A DNA stretch of 64,000 bases from Tubiluchus corallicola (Eukaryota > Priapulida > Priapulimorpha > Priapulimorphida > Tubiluchidae): positions 351,001-415,000 of the forward strand of contig JAQGDQ010000185.1 in the NCBI GenBank assembly GCA_030141605.1, in the 5' to 3' direction. The notes below the pieces were generated by a model. That model searched no databases and had not been told where the DNA came from. It saw only the letters and a list, made by a program, of their open reading frames with translations. Shown here in pieces: positions 11,020-43,069 of the stretch. The translations under genes were made by a program, and so were the position numbers. The number at the start of each line of letters is the position of its first letter. Position 1 is the first letter of the stretch.

Positions 11020-12894
11020 TGCAACGGTCGAGATTATTATATAGTATTTGTAGGTATAATTTGTAGCTTTTACAAACATATAATCATAAAACATATTAAC
11101 GATTGTTTGTTAAATTTGGGAAGAATTGTAAAATTTGATTGCCATAGTCAGACTGAGAAATATATGTTTTATAACATTTATTTTATTCTAATTAGATTTG
11201 TTTTAACCATCTGACGTAGTAGTATCGCATTTCTGTAATGTAGTTTGAGAAAGTAAATGGTAAGAGTAGTACAGTAATATCTTATAGTGGCGCAGTGAAT
11301 TTCTATTCAAGTTTGAAATAATTTTTGAAATAAATATTGCGTAAAACATATTCCCCTTACACTATATTTATAGTTGTATCATTCGTAGTTATAATAAGTG
11401 TTTATGATAACTAGATTATTGATATAAATCATGCTTTCTTATCAGAAAAACGATACTTTTGTCTTGTGATGCATTTGCTACATCTTTTGATTTCTCCTTT
11501 CTATGTCTTTATTTACACTTTTGTTTTTCTCTCGATTTTCCTTTTCTTCTTTTTTCATTTGCCTTTCGCTCTGTTTTGCTATTGCCAAATTATTTACATT
11601 AAATTTGCCATCTGTTTTAACAGCGACAAGAATACTGAATTGTTGCGACGAGGAAAGTGCAGATATTAAACGAAGATAAAAATAAAATAAAATTCTCTTT
11701 TTAACCATTTTTAATCTGTACCAAATAAAATATGTTTAAACTAAAAGAAGATACAGAAGAAATTGGTGACGCTGGTGCTGACGTTGATTATGGTGTTATA
11801 TATAAACCTTGTCTAGGTGTGTTTAATTGGGGGTTTGTGGCATTGTTGACAATGTTTAATGAGAAAATACTAGGTGAGAATCGTAAATTCAAACAAAATA
11901 AGGTGGTGACGTGAAATAAAGTCAGCCGAGGTGAACTGAGGTAAATTGATATGGAATAATGTGAGGAAAAGTAGAGATATGAAATGTAGTGAGGTGTTTT
12001 AAGTGACTTGTGTTATACCTTTTCGTAGTTTGTATCTTTTACTTTCTAATCGTTGTTCGTCTTGTTTTTTCTTAAAAAACATTCTTGTTTTCATTTGCAA
12101 ATAAATAACAAGACTTGGACAAATGTGAAACAATAAACAAAAGGACAGTACGCGCATCATTCGCAGATGTTTACTCTCGAGTTTTTATTTATCATTGATA
12201 TGAGCACAAAATTTCATAGATTGGTTTTTAATAAATTTTTAAAATTATTTTAAAATATTAGTTGTTACATTAGCACTGTTCGATGCATTTGTTCATTTAA
12301 ACTTCTGTAGGTTTTAGGTTTTGCAATAAATTGTACCGCTTTGGTAGATTTAAAAGCACAAGAAAATGCTTCATAAACAAAGCTTAAAACATTCGTCTTG
12401 AAATTTATATCACTTACCTGCAGTCTTATTGCATACAGGGTTTCGTTAGCAGTAAAGCTGTATGAAACATGTATGAAATTACATTGCGCAAATTTTCAAA
12501 AAAATCAGAGCATTCGTACACTCCTCGCTAACTAAGAAAGACTTTAATATACTTTGTATAGTCAATAAGATCAATGGTGTGTTTTTGTGAATCAGTCGCG
12601 CAAACTGAGAAAGGTGAGTTTTACCAGGTAGCGCGAATATTTTACATTATTAAGAATTTTCTTTTCCAGTTACATAAGTCTTTCAAACGGTAAGCGTAAT
12701 GCTAAGTAATATAACTTTGCATTTGAAATATACTATAGAATATCGTTTTTCCCGTTTAATTAGAAATTACGGCACGAATATTACAGAACACGACGAGATG
12801 TAGTTTATGTGAAGAATCGGCACATTGGCCTTAAAAGTTGGCGACGGAAAAAGTTTGACACGATGGAATTCGCTGAGTGGTCAGAGTACGTGGA

Positions 12895-12990
12895 TAGTTG
12901 CACTATTTAAGCAACGTTGGACTGACTAGTGCAATGGACGGGTTTCTATCGGGAAAACTACATGCTTTTGCAGTACTGAATTTATCTGTT
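12895..12990 (+). repeat. 5S rRNA-derived SINE-like element, copy 5
   Basis: TAAGCAACGTTGGACTGACT at 12908-12927 closely tracks the 5S sequence TAAGCAACGTCGGGCCTGGT. It continues AGTGCAATGGACGGG and then TCGGGAAAAC, matching the C-box and following stem. The homology fades after about 12960. Confidence 0.5.
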
Positions 12991-13271
12991 TTACGGTCGC
13001 GTTGACAATGGAAGGAAAATGTATACACATCCATATGTGACTAAAACACCTCTGCCGGAAAAGTGCCTCATCTGAGATTTGAGCGGAGGATTAATGAGTT
13101 GCTATATTCTGGTCCCTTCACCATCCTCCATCTAGTGCCCAGTCCTGCTTCTCGGCGCTACATTCTGCTTATAAAGTGCATAATTGTGGAATATCTTACG
13201 ACGCATCGCTACATCTACAAATTTATTTTCGTGAAACCAAAGTTCACTTTACTATCTCACCCTCTGTCCCG

Positions 13272-13273
<2 letters not shown>

Positions 13274-13354
<81 letters not shown>

Positions 13355-13382
13355 GTGCGTGCGTGTGCGCGCGCGTGTGTGT
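13274..13382. repeat. (CT)n microsatellite followed by GT/GC alternation
   Basis: Pure CT dinucleotide run to 13350, then alternating purine-pyrimidine GTGCGTGC…GCGCGCGTGT to about 13382, a potential Z-DNA-forming stretch. Confidence 0.95.
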
Positions 13383-13844
13383 CTTTCTTCCCCCTTCTCA
13401 CAAGTCTATGCTTTCATATCTGCTATGGTACCAGCGTATGTGTGCTTGCTTCACTAAACGAGCTAACAACAGTATGTCAACTATTGACTGTAGAAATTAC
13501 AGACAATGCTAAATCGTATTTTACCTGTTAGTAATTGCTATTAGTGGTAACTTGATCGACTACACAGAAATCTGCCGCAGATTTCATTTCTAATAAATTG
13601 AATTTGCCAAATACAGTATTGAAAACTGCGAGAAAATGGCTGCTGCTGGCGCTAAGTGCTGCCTCATCCAGTGAAAGGCTAGCGGGCAAACAGTAACCGA
13701 GCGGAGCACTAATTGAACTGAATTTAGCAATGGAAGCATTCGTATGTTTTAAATGAATACAAGTTAATACATGAAAACGTTTTTAATCTACTTTCAAATC
13801 ATAAGTTAAAAAAACAAGCAAGATCAGCCCCAAGCTCCAGAGCT

Positions 13845-13845
<1 letters not shown>

Positions 13846-13934
<89 letters not shown>

Positions 13935-14052
13935 TCTCTTTCTCTTTCTCTTTCTCTTTCTCTTTCTCTCTCTTTGTCTCCCTCTTTTTCTCTCTTTTCT
14001 CTCTCTCTTTCTTCCTTTCTTTCTCCTTTCCTTTCTCTTTCTCGCTCTCTCC
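13846..14052. repeat. (CT)n / (CTTTCT)n microsatellite
   Basis: CT dinucleotides to about 13926, then CTTTCT hexamers, then degenerate polypyrimidine. Frames across it encode only Arg/Glu or Leu/Ser repeats. Confidence 0.95.
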
Positions 14053-15339
14053 CATGTTCTCATCTATTCTCTTAACATTAGCAGTATAAATGGAGGAATA
14101 TTAAGAGCAAGAGTAAGAAATTATTTTGCTTGGTCACTTTATTAATAGGTACATTTGACTATTGTTTCTATATTGTTTCCAAGATCTTAGTAACAGTAGA
14201 AATACAGAAAGTAAAGCAATAATACAATAGTAAAAGAGTAAACAAAAGAATATGAGATTAGACATACAAATTCAAATAAATCATATTGGCATAACAGTTT
14301 ATACAATTTAATTTATGAAATAAAAGTTCGGTAATCATTTAAAAAAGGACCCTATGCTTTAATTAATCACTACCAAAGTATGTTATATTTTTATATGACA
14401 CGCACAGTAGCCGACTACAGCAAATTTGGCTTACAAAGGTTGGGTGTGGTCAAGAGTTCGAATACTATATTATAATACACATGTTCATCCCATAATTCTT
14501 TTAAAACTATAGTGCAAACTTTATTTCGGTTAATAAGACGTAACTGTAGGCCTAATGTATATACTAATGTTAATATCTAATACACGAGCCCGCGCTTTTA
14601 GCTAGGTGTGTGGCTACGATTGTAAAAATGCAAAAATAAGAAATAAACCAATATATAAAAACGGTCAACAAATAGGCTTACAAAATCATGGCACCGAAAA
14701 TGCGTAATATTCTGTAATAATCTAAACTCACCAAACTGCTTTGCATTAATAACTAATCTATACTTAATATAGGTAACAAGAATAAATAAAAATTAAAAAT
14801 GAATTGTGCAATGAGATTTACAAAATTAATTTGTAGGAATTTAACATAAAAAAGAACTACCTACTTCGAGACGAACTTGAATTTGAGCAAAACAAAATTT
14901 AGATTACAAGATCACATTTTACAAAAAGCGAGCAACTGGAGAGCTGGCGCTTTACTTTTATAATTTCGTTAAAAATCAAGTTTAGTCACAATGCTTCATA
15001 TTTCTGAATATTGTTTTTTCAAAAAAAGTAACGTACATCAAAATTTACTCAAATACGTAATACAGTTTATCAATAGCTTTACACAATAAATAAATAAATA
15101 ACGGATTATTTTCTTACGTTAATTATGACACATCTCCTAAGTCAATTTAAACATTATTGCCATTATTACCAATAATTTATTTGTTACCACTTACGCCAGA
15201 TCACAACTATACCAGGTTCTGCACAATTATCAGGCAATAAAAAAGTTGAGCACATACCACTCTGACTATAATGTACAAATAGTTATACTCATGACAATGA
15301 TATGCATAACGATAACTGCAACGGTTATTGCTAAACATT

Positions 15340-15570
15340 ACAGCAGCCGTCGCTTCCTTTGTGCAGCACAATACCGAACACTCGCGCTGCAGCAGCTAAT
15401 AATTTCATCATAACAGCGATAAGCGTTAGTAATCAGGGATTCGGAGTAATTAGCTCATCGCAACTCAAGAGAGAATTAAACATTGTACAACAGCCAGCCA
15501 CTTCAGCTAATCGCTTGTAATCCCTTTACACAGAACACAACCCCTCGAGAGGTAGCGAATCAGTGATTAT
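15340..15570. promoter_or_regulatory. Candidate distal PHOX2 cis-regulatory block
   Basis: A GC-richer, low-repeat block 1.3-1.5 kb upstream of PHOX2. It contains homeodomain-type cores (TAATTAG near 15451) and TGTAATCCC near 15518, an Otx/Pitx-type TAATCC site. Chosen because its texture differs from the AT-rich surroundings; no conservation data are available. Confidence 0.25.
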
Positions 15571-15839
15571 ATACGGTAGTTAATCTGAAATGTAAAGAAA
15601 TCATTAGTGTTCATGATTCTGGGTCTTTTTGCGAAAAACTCAGCGGCTTTCATTTGAAATTTTTCAGAAGCAACAATTTGTGAATCAACAGAAAAACTGT
15701 TGTTAAAATTATTGTTTATCTATGTTTGCTTGTGTTGAAAGGCAAGGAAAAATCACGAATATTAAGTAGGTTTGGTAAAAACAAAAACGTACTTTGATAT
15801 AAACAAAAATACCAAATTAAAAAATATTATTTGATCAGA

Positions 15840-16005
15840 AATGCATTCTACAGATGTATTCTTAGAAATTCATTTTTAAAATCTCAATCAACAATTATGT
15901 TAATATTGTGCAGGCTTCTCCGAAAAATTTTATTTTAGTACTGTACTTGTGTTTTATATTGTCTTATTGACCGGAATAAAAATTTGAATTGAATTGAATT
16001 GAATT
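15840..16005 (+). mobile_element. Non-LTR retrotransposon 3' end with (GAATT)n tail
   Basis: Ends TTGACCGGAATAAAAATTTG followed by GAATT pentamers (15986-16005). This is the typical 3' terminus of CR1-like LINEs, where a AATAAA-containing end runs into a short pentanucleotide tail. The 5' boundary is uncertain and no coding sequence remains. Confidence 0.5.
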
Positions 16006-16439
16006 GTACGTAAATGTATATTTATAAATTTTGATATTTAACACGTTAGCATTAACAAATTTTTCAAATTTGAAACTATTAAATTTAAATGAAGATTATT
16101 CAAATCTTAAGTACAGTTTATGTTATGTAATTTTATTTAAATTAGTTTATGTTCATACATGTTAGTTTATCTTTTGTTTTGTTTTTTTGTTATGGAAATA
16201 CGATATGTCCATCTGGTAATTTCTGGTAAGATTGTAGAGCTGCAGTTTTAACTTTCCTAAGTTCTATGAAGGCTGTGTTGTGAGTAACGCTCTGTGGTAG
16301 GCTTACACTCAATTCACCCCCAACCATCTATACTTAACGTTCTACTGCCATCCACTCGCCTAATTGTTTTCTAATTTTAATTAATGTTTAGGTCTACCGG
16401 GACGTTTCTTCCCTTCTGTGCCAAGATGATATATGCGCG

Positions 16440-16890
16440 TTAATCACGGACATTCGCCTCCCGCCCCCCAACTCCCCTCTCTCTGCAGCAAGCTTCCTTT
16501 TGTGACTGTGCAATTGTTTAATTTACGAAAAGCAATTGCCTTAAGTGGCCCATGAAAAGAAATCAATGATGGGCCGGTGCTGGCGGGCAAGTAGTGGAGA
16601 AATTAAAACGAGCAGCCTTAGTAATAAATAAGCAGGCTGTTGTGTGCTGGTGGTTGGTAAAGCCATGATGAGATCAGTACGCCCCCTGGCTTCCCCTGGT
16701 AGCCAATCAGCGACGAGTACATCGCAGCGCGTTCTAGCCCGAATCCTTTAATACTTCAGCATCTTGTCAGAAAATCTGTAATCAAATTATTCGAACGAAT
16801 GTGGAAAAGCCGTCTCTAAGAAACACAAGACCGAGATAAAATATTCACCTTTCTTATATAGTTTACATTCAGTGCGTTTCACTCGTACAA
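16440..16890 (+). promoter_or_regulatory. PHOX2 proximal promoter and 5' leader
   Basis: GC-rich relative to the rest of the window. A CCAAT box (AGCCAATCAG, CCAAT at 16703-16707) and a TATA-like CTTTAATAC near 16747 are spaced about 45 bp apart. This would place transcription start near 16780, about 110 bp before the ATG. AAGTGG near 16539 and AATTAAAAC near 16600 are possible homeodomain sites. The start position is inferred. Confidence 0.4.
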
Positions 16891-36301
<19,411 letters not shown>

Positions 36302-36467
36302 AGCCATGCGTGAGTTTCCACTTTTTTCCAGAAAAAATATGGAACGTATGCTCGTTTTTTTCTGGGTTATATAGGAGTTAATTATAACTTAAATTGTTTC
36401 AACTCGGTGAGTTACATGCAGCGTTTCGAAAATCCTGTTCCAGGACACCCTAGTTTTAGTCATGCAC

Positions 36468-36473
36468 AATAAA
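36468..36473 (+). terminator. PHOX2 polyadenylation signal candidate
   Basis: AATAAA 167 bp after the PHOX2 stop. Another lies near 36514. Confidence 0.5.
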
Positions 36474-38559
36474 ATAATGGAGCCAAATTAATTTTGTTAA
36501 ATATGTAACAACTTAATAAATACCCGTCGTGTGTATTTCCGTTCTCTTTTGTGTGTTATTATTAAAGCAATATGAGATCTGATCCTTAAAATACGTACTG
36601 AAATCAGAAATGTGCAAATACAAATAATAGAATATATGTCTCCGTAATATTAGAATCTCTAAAACTGATCATAACGTAAAAAAACAAAACTTTTTTATAC
36701 ATAATTTAACTAGTCAGATTACAATTACAATTACGTTTTCCAGATACATAGCAGATATTTATTTGCTAACTTTGCGTGATTACTAGTTCAGTATATACGT
36801 TTATTGTTTATACCATTTATTCGTACCTGTTTGCGGTACAATAAATACACAATGAAAAACTACAAATGATAAGAATTAATCATTCGTAGATTTATAGATT
36901 GTTGTTCAAAAGCTGGGTTTGCAAAAAAATTATTAAAAAACGGGAATTTAATACTAGATTTTTGTATAAAACTATTTTAAAAACTGGAACACATTTCCGC
37001 CTGAACTTATTAAATAATTATCATACTACTAAAGTTCTAAAATTGGTTACGAAGAAATACAATTTGCAACTTGTATCTGCACAATATTACAACAGCACTG
37101 AGTTTAAAGCAATGAGTTTGGTTAAGTCTATAATGTCCAATTAGTGGAGACCTAAATCTATGAAAAAGGTAAAATTAAGACTTAATTAAAATTACTTAGT
37201 AATGTACTACATTTTTGAAATTAATGATTAAGTAGTAAATAACTTAACTTTAGGTAAAATACATTACCTATAAACACTACAACCCTAAAATTAGCAATTA
37301 GCACTCTGAAAACGATTTTTTTCTGATATTATTACCACTCGCTTGGTTTTTTCACAAGGTTGCTGCAAATGTCTTTACTGGTATTGTAGTTAATGCACAC
37401 ATTTTTTATATTATTTTAGCGTGTAAATAAGAAAATTATCAACTGTTATATTGCTAAACAAATTATTTTATATGGCACTGTTTTGCCAGCATGTATGATA
37501 ATGCAACAGTGTAATCAGTCATCATCCCTGCTATATTAAATTTATTTAACTGGAACAAAATGACATCGTAAAGAGAACCTAAAAATCCTAAATGTATTAG
37601 CAAAATGCTGTAAGAAACTGAATGTAAATTCCCCACATTACACAAAATCAATTCTTCGCGGCCGCTTCCTAGCTTAACCAAACGTTTTTTTATTGTCCTT
37701 GGCATTAATAACGGTGAGGCGCTTTAGTAACTTAAAATCTCAAATTTAATTAAGCAACACAGGTCTAATGTGTATTATTTTTCTGTTAATATTTTATTTG
37801 CTGAATTTATGTGATTATTATCATTGTCATTATTACTATTATTGTTGTACATAAATGTCACCAAATGTAATATAACACGTATGATTAGTTCGTTGTGTTA
37901 GCACGTAATGCATATGCGTAAGTAACTATGTAGCTACTATCAAAAAATTAAAAAGGTAGGCTCACAATGCCTTGTTAACATTAACATTTACGATGCCATT
38001 GCATAGGCCTGACCTATTAGGTTACCTGGGTTTTGTAGTTTAACTTTTTCTGTTATTAAATTTGAGAGCGGTCGTACTTATAATTATTAAAATAATATAT
38101 TTTGAGGGAAAATTTAATAATGTCTGTACCTGAATTTTTGTTGCATAAAAACGTCGAAATATCGTCGAGCTCGTGCAGCGCTGAGCAAAAACAGAGTCCT
38201 GTTTCATTTATTGGACCCATTCGAAGAGAACGGTGTCCAAATGGTCAGTCCTGTGACTCATCGTCGTCGTTGTTGCTGTGGAAACAATCAAAAATCAGGA
38301 CGAATATAACGGGACCGAACTATTGATTTTTACGACATTAATAATAATAATAATATTGACTTAAAGTCGGCTTTTGGATGAACGATTAACATAAGTTCAG
38401 ACCTTTTGTCGTATGTAAATCCGAAATCTACAACTACATAATAGAGGCTATTATTACCCCACTTTTACCCTAGATACCACGCGCTAGGCAGCGCAACAGC
38501 AGCTATCATTTTAAAGTCTTTGGTATGACAAAAAATCAAAAATATATAATTTTGGTGTA

Positions 38560-38890
38560 CATAATCAAAGATGAACAAAAATGAAGAATTATACACTAGA
38601 ACGCAAGAAATTCCTTGGAGTTCAAATATCAAGATCCGAAGCTTAAGATGGCTATAACACCTTCTAAGATTACAAAGTGAAGTACCAGTAAAAATCGCCT
38701 TAAAGGAAGCAAAAAGCCACCGGGAAAACCACAGTGGATAGCTAAGGTGAATAAAGATGTTCAAAAACTTCAACCAAATTTATTTTCAGGAGTAGAAGAA
38801 CTTACGTTGCAAGCTGCAGATAGGTGTGGGTGGAATACTCTAATAAATGTTAATGGCTCAATGTCTACAGTAGATAGGATGAGACCTTGA
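38560..38890 (+). mobile_element. Decayed LINE fragment: reverse transcriptase C-terminal tail
   Basis: One frame near 38628 reads IKIRSLRWL-stop-HLLRL, and EVPVKIALKEA follows. A shifted frame then reads KPPGKPQWIAKVNKDVQKL and LTLQAADRCGWNTLIN. This matches the usual order at the end of LINE ORF2 proteins (…RWLGHV.RM…P..AL…G.P…W…V..DL..L….A.DR..W). A stop and a frameshift break it, so it is a relic. Confidence 0.6.
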
Positions 38891-39539
38891 AGGTATGACA
38901 CGGTCACTGTATCTAACTCACGATCTCTTAGACAGAAAGCAGACGCGTTGCCACTATTAGACTAAACCATTTGGCTTTGTTATTACATTTTAACATTTTG
39001 AATTTTTATGCACTAGTTGCTATTGTAAATGTCCTATAGATAAATGTATATATGTTCGGTAAAAAAAATATATCATATATGGAAACATCGTAAATCAAGC
39101 ATCAAGCATAATATTATCACACTAAAGCATCAAACAGTTACTGTTGTCATGGCCACAGACCATTCACTCGTCGGCACTTCGTCCAAAAACCATGCTTAGA
39201 AAAATTAATTCGGCGTTTCCGAGACCTCTTTCGAAATAAGTGACTACATAAGTTCACGTTTTGTTTCGTAACTTTAGAACCAAAATAAGCAAGTTGCGAA
39301 ATAAGTACAAGGTAATTTTATATAATTTTACATTTGCAAATTTGATTTCTTTTTCAGTACTGCAGTGTCATTATCCGTTTAAAAAACGAAAACCAAAACT
39401 GAAAACCGAACATTTTTATGGATTGGAGTTTTATATGTGAATGAAGTTTACAATTTAAGATTCATTCTCATTATATCTTGGTTTGTCTACAAATTCTATA
39501 TCCACCATTCATCATATAGACCGTAATTTTGGTCCTTAA

Positions 39540-39790
39540 AACTGCTCTAGTATCAGGGAGCCTTAAGAAACCCATGGCCCCACAATCCCCACATCATTCC
39601 ACTCAATAGAATAATGGTCCCAACGCTTCTCCTGGCACTACTCTTAATCAGATTAAACTCAGATATGTTACGTCTCCTCACAAGCCTCAGACGGGCCGGA
39701 TACTGATGTCACATTAACGTAATGGGCCGTGTAAACCTGGACGTTATTTATTCATCCCTAATTAATATTTCATGAATTAATCTTGCTTGC
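39540..39790. promoter_or_regulatory. Candidate conserved non-coding block 3' of PHOX2
   Basis: GC-richer, low-repeat block with CAGACGGGCCGG, a CRE-like TGATGTCA and CTAATTAATATT followed by ATGAATTAAT homeodomain-type cores. No open frame. It could serve PHOX2 or SLC35B1. Selected on texture only. Confidence 0.2.
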
Positions 39791-40293
39791 TATTTCGGCG
39801 CAAGCAAGTGAACAAGCAATTAATGCGATTACTAGCGCCAAGCTGCCAGCAGAATACGCCTTCATTTTCAAGGACGCAGTTTGAGATGCAGAACAAAAAT
39901 GATACAATTTCAATTTTTGTCAAAATTATAAATCACAATGAACGCAGGTATTTTGTAAACCTATCATACAAAAACACTGTAGCATTGGCATTAAAGCATA
40001 ATTATAAAAAAGATTCAATTTTACAGCTGCTGCTGCCGCCGTTGCCACTGTGACCGCCGCCACCACAACCACAACGGCAAAAATAAAAAACTACAAGCGC
40101 TACCGCTACACTGACGACGATGACGACAACAACAACAGTAACAACACAACCTATGTAGCAATAGCAAAGCTAGTAAAGACCACAACTGTGCCGAAATGTT
40201 CTGATGAACTGGGAATTTTACTCTGTCAAATATAATACAAAACAAAACTCAATGCAGAGGATTCATTCTAGAAGCATACTCCAATGTAATTAA

Positions 40294-40345
40294 GTTCTTA
40301 CGTCAGTGTTAACGTAAGATGACACAAAGTCATCTTTAACGGTGG
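40294..40345. other. Hairpin cluster
   Basis: CTTACGT (40297-40303) can pair with ACGTAAG (40312-40318). Overlapping it, AAGATGAC can pair with GTCATCTT across a 5-base loop (40316-40336). A perfect 8-bp stem of this kind may mark a folded transcript or the end of a mobile element. Confidence 0.45.
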
Positions 40346-40412
40346 TTGAGCTTTCTGTAACACCGTTAAGTACAACACATCACGAAATTGTAGATCACAT
40401 CACATAGGCCTT

Positions 40413-40710
40413 TTGGGCTCTATTATATTATCAAAAAACTATTCCTTTTTGAACATACATGTATTTGGTATTACATTTCGTTCCTTTACGATATTTTATG
40501 GACCTCAATGCAGAAATGATATGGCCTTTAAAATGCAAGTGAAAAGAAGCCTCCTAGCTGTACTCACGAAAAGAATTCTTCAACAAAGCAATAGATTTGC
40601 TAAGTCTCTCGGTCACCAGTGGTGAAATAATCTTCCAAATGGACTAAGGACTACAAAGAGCAATACTCTGTACAGGAAGAAGAGAATTAAGAAATGAGGA
40701 CGAGGAAAGA
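40413..40710 (+). mobile_element. Decayed LINE fragment: ORF2 C-terminus
   Basis: The frame ends …SLGHQW, a stop, then NNLPNGLRTTKS. This resembles the W-N-x-LP-xx-LR motif that closes many CR1/L2-type ORF2 proteins, followed by a basic tail. One stop interrupts it and the upstream part is poorly matched. Confidence 0.45.
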
Positions 40711-42072
40711 TGATACCGTATTGGCAAAGCACAATATTTGATTAACTTGGGGAAGCTACTGTGCTTTTAAGCTGCACAGTTCAAGAAAGCCTGAAGAAAA
40801 CTACTGAGGTGAAAACTACATAGCAAATCAATGATCACGCATAGTGACACATTCTCAAACAGCCTGTAAACTCTCTCTCACTTTGGATAATGTTGTATAG
40901 TATTAAAAATCATTGCAAAATCTGTTTAAAAATTTCTAAAGTTTAATTTTTTAGACTAAAAACACACAGACAAGACTTAGTTTTTAAGGTATACACCGCA
41001 ACAGAGTGCCTACATACCAAAACAAGATAAGAGTCTGCCGTGAATTCAGTAAAATATTGCACTACATGCAATAATAAAGGTTGACACAATTCAGGGTGTT
41101 CAAAAAAGTATAGAAAAGTTCAATGATCATCTGGCCATTGTAATAATAACGTTCTTTGTCGGGTGTAGGTCTAGGTTCTTTCACAAAGTGTGGTTATTCC
41201 AATTTAAATCCAAATTTTTGGCAACTGGTAACACAGTTCCTCCAATCTAAAAAGACTGTTTTCATATAAATAAGAAGTTTTTGCAAAAGTTAAAATTTAT
41301 ACTTGAAAGTAAATTCCAACATTTCAAAATTCGTTTCGCAAGTCTATTTACAAATTCTTATAAATATATTTAACTGCTTAAACAAACAATGACAAACACC
41401 AGAAAAATACATATTCTATTATCATATCACATTAGAAATGCAAATTCCAAACATCACTAACTGAAAACCTGAATAGAGTTAAAAGATAAAGTTTACACTT
41501 ACAGCATTACTAGAATGTTAAAGACCATGAGTAATATAAGTAATTTGCAACTATTATTTACGCTGATACGGCAAAGGAAACGGTAACAAGAATTCAAATC
41601 AGTTCAATAATATATAATAAAATAAAACTGAACTGAATCAGCGAGCATACTCCACATAAATAAATAAGTATGAGATGAACTAAAGGCAAGCATAGTTCTG
41701 TAACCAGTAATCTGGTCATTCAATACCCTAGGGTGAAGACTATCCAAATATTCAAATTTACATGAGTGTTTTAAAAAAAAAACAGAAAGAAATTCGGAAA
41801 GTTTCCACACATTCTTACAAAATAACAAAGGTTAAGATGACAAAGTAACAAGATGCTAAGAAGTTAAAATAAATTAGAGAAAGTTTTCGTATATTAACTA
41901 TAAATCAATTTTGCAATTACCACAACAGACAAACAATGATGGCAAAAACAAAATAAAACTGTAGAACAAAGAAATAAATTCATAAACAAAATCACAGTAA
42001 AAATTATAACAGTATCTTGCAACATGGGTTCATATACATAGATAAGATTCAGAGATTGACACTTAATATAAC

Positions 42073-42078
42073 TTTATT
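42073..42078 (-). terminator. SLC35B1 polyadenylation signal candidate
   Basis: AATAAA on the minus strand overlapping the stop codon. If used, the 3' UTR would be very short; downstream AT-rich sequence offers alternatives. Confidence 0.3.
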
Positions 42079-42978
42079 TGTTTACATTCTTCTTCACTGT
42101 GGATGACTTTCCATAGAAATTGTCCAACATTAGCCCAGCAAACACCAGCGCTGTTCCAAGCCACTGCCGACTGCTCACTGGATTACCAAAGAAAATCACA
42201 GATGCCAGAATGGTAAAGAACTTACGAGTCGTCGTGATAATAGAGCAGGTTAATGGTCCAAAATCTGCGACCGTCATAAATATGAAAAACTAAAACGGAA
42301 ATAAAACATTAGTAAGTATGCTAAATGTACAGTAATCAATGATGACGCATTCCAGCAAAACACAGCAGCAAGTAAAATGTCGCTAAATGAAGTCAAATTT
42401 TCCATAACAGGTAATGTAAAGGGTTAAGTTACAATCCGACAGCAAAGATCAGTAATCCTTAACTGATATAAGTCAAGTTTTACTGATTATGTAATGTTAA
42501 TTGTTTGGTAAAAGATTAAATATACAGCGGAAGTGCGCACATTTTAGAGTAGTGGCATTTCATTATCATTTTTTGCAGTACGTTACAATGTACAATGAAA
42601 TATGAAGTCTCAGTACAACTGAAATGCTTGCTTTTTTCGGCAGTTTGAAAAACGAGCATTTGTGATAAGCAGTTCTGCTGACTTAAACTTCTTCAGTATT
42701 TAATTCCATTTTGTATTCAAAAAACAGGAAGAGCAATTCTTACCTGACCCAGTGCACTAGTGAGACCAAAGAGGAACATATATCCCAAGATGTAAGGGTA
42801 ACGTTGTGCAAATGGAATAAAAGCGAATAATTCACCTGTCAAGACAACCGCTGCAAAAAGAAATGAAGCTACTTTTAGTTTTTAGCAAAATTGCAAAACT
42901 AATGTGAACAAGATCATATGAAAAGTTTTAGGTTGAAATTAGAGACAGAAAGAGAAGAGAGATGGAGGGAGAGAGGGA

Positions 42979-43069
<91 letters not shown>

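Larger units (their letters stand above)
11020..15339. other. ETHE1-PHOX2 intergenic region, distal part
   Basis: AT-rich, with no supported gene. It holds a 5S-derived SINE-like copy at 12906, two long CT microsatellites and, near 14405-14466, a weak tRNA-like stretch. The longer open frames here are microsatellite translations or lack any recognisable domain. Confidence 0.6.
36474..42072. other. PHOX2-SLC35B1 intergenic region
   Basis: Convergent gene ends. Apart from two decayed LINE fragments, a candidate regulatory block and a hairpin cluster, the sequence is AT-rich and unremarkable. The open frame at 36899-37144 (+) has no recognisable domain and strong A/T codon bias, and is not called. 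Confidence 0.6.

Noticed and set aside
13783-14063. Arg/Glu/Lys-rich minus-strand frames
   Set aside because: Translation of CT microsatellites. The same applies to frames at 13063-13512, 21755-22084, 31244-31484, 32737-33086 and 42914-43126.
14405-14466. Possible tRNA-like stretch (TAGCCGACTAC … AGTTCGAATAC)
   Set aside because: The B-box has mismatches and the arms do not pair; too weak to list as a feature.
36899-37144. 81-codon Lys/Asn/Leu-rich frame after PHOX2
   Set aside because: AT-biased composition, no recognisable domain, not linked to any splice sites.
41090-41170. CAGGGTGTTCAAAAAAGTAT resembling a mariner terminus
   Set aside because: No inverted partner or flanking TA pair could be found nearby.
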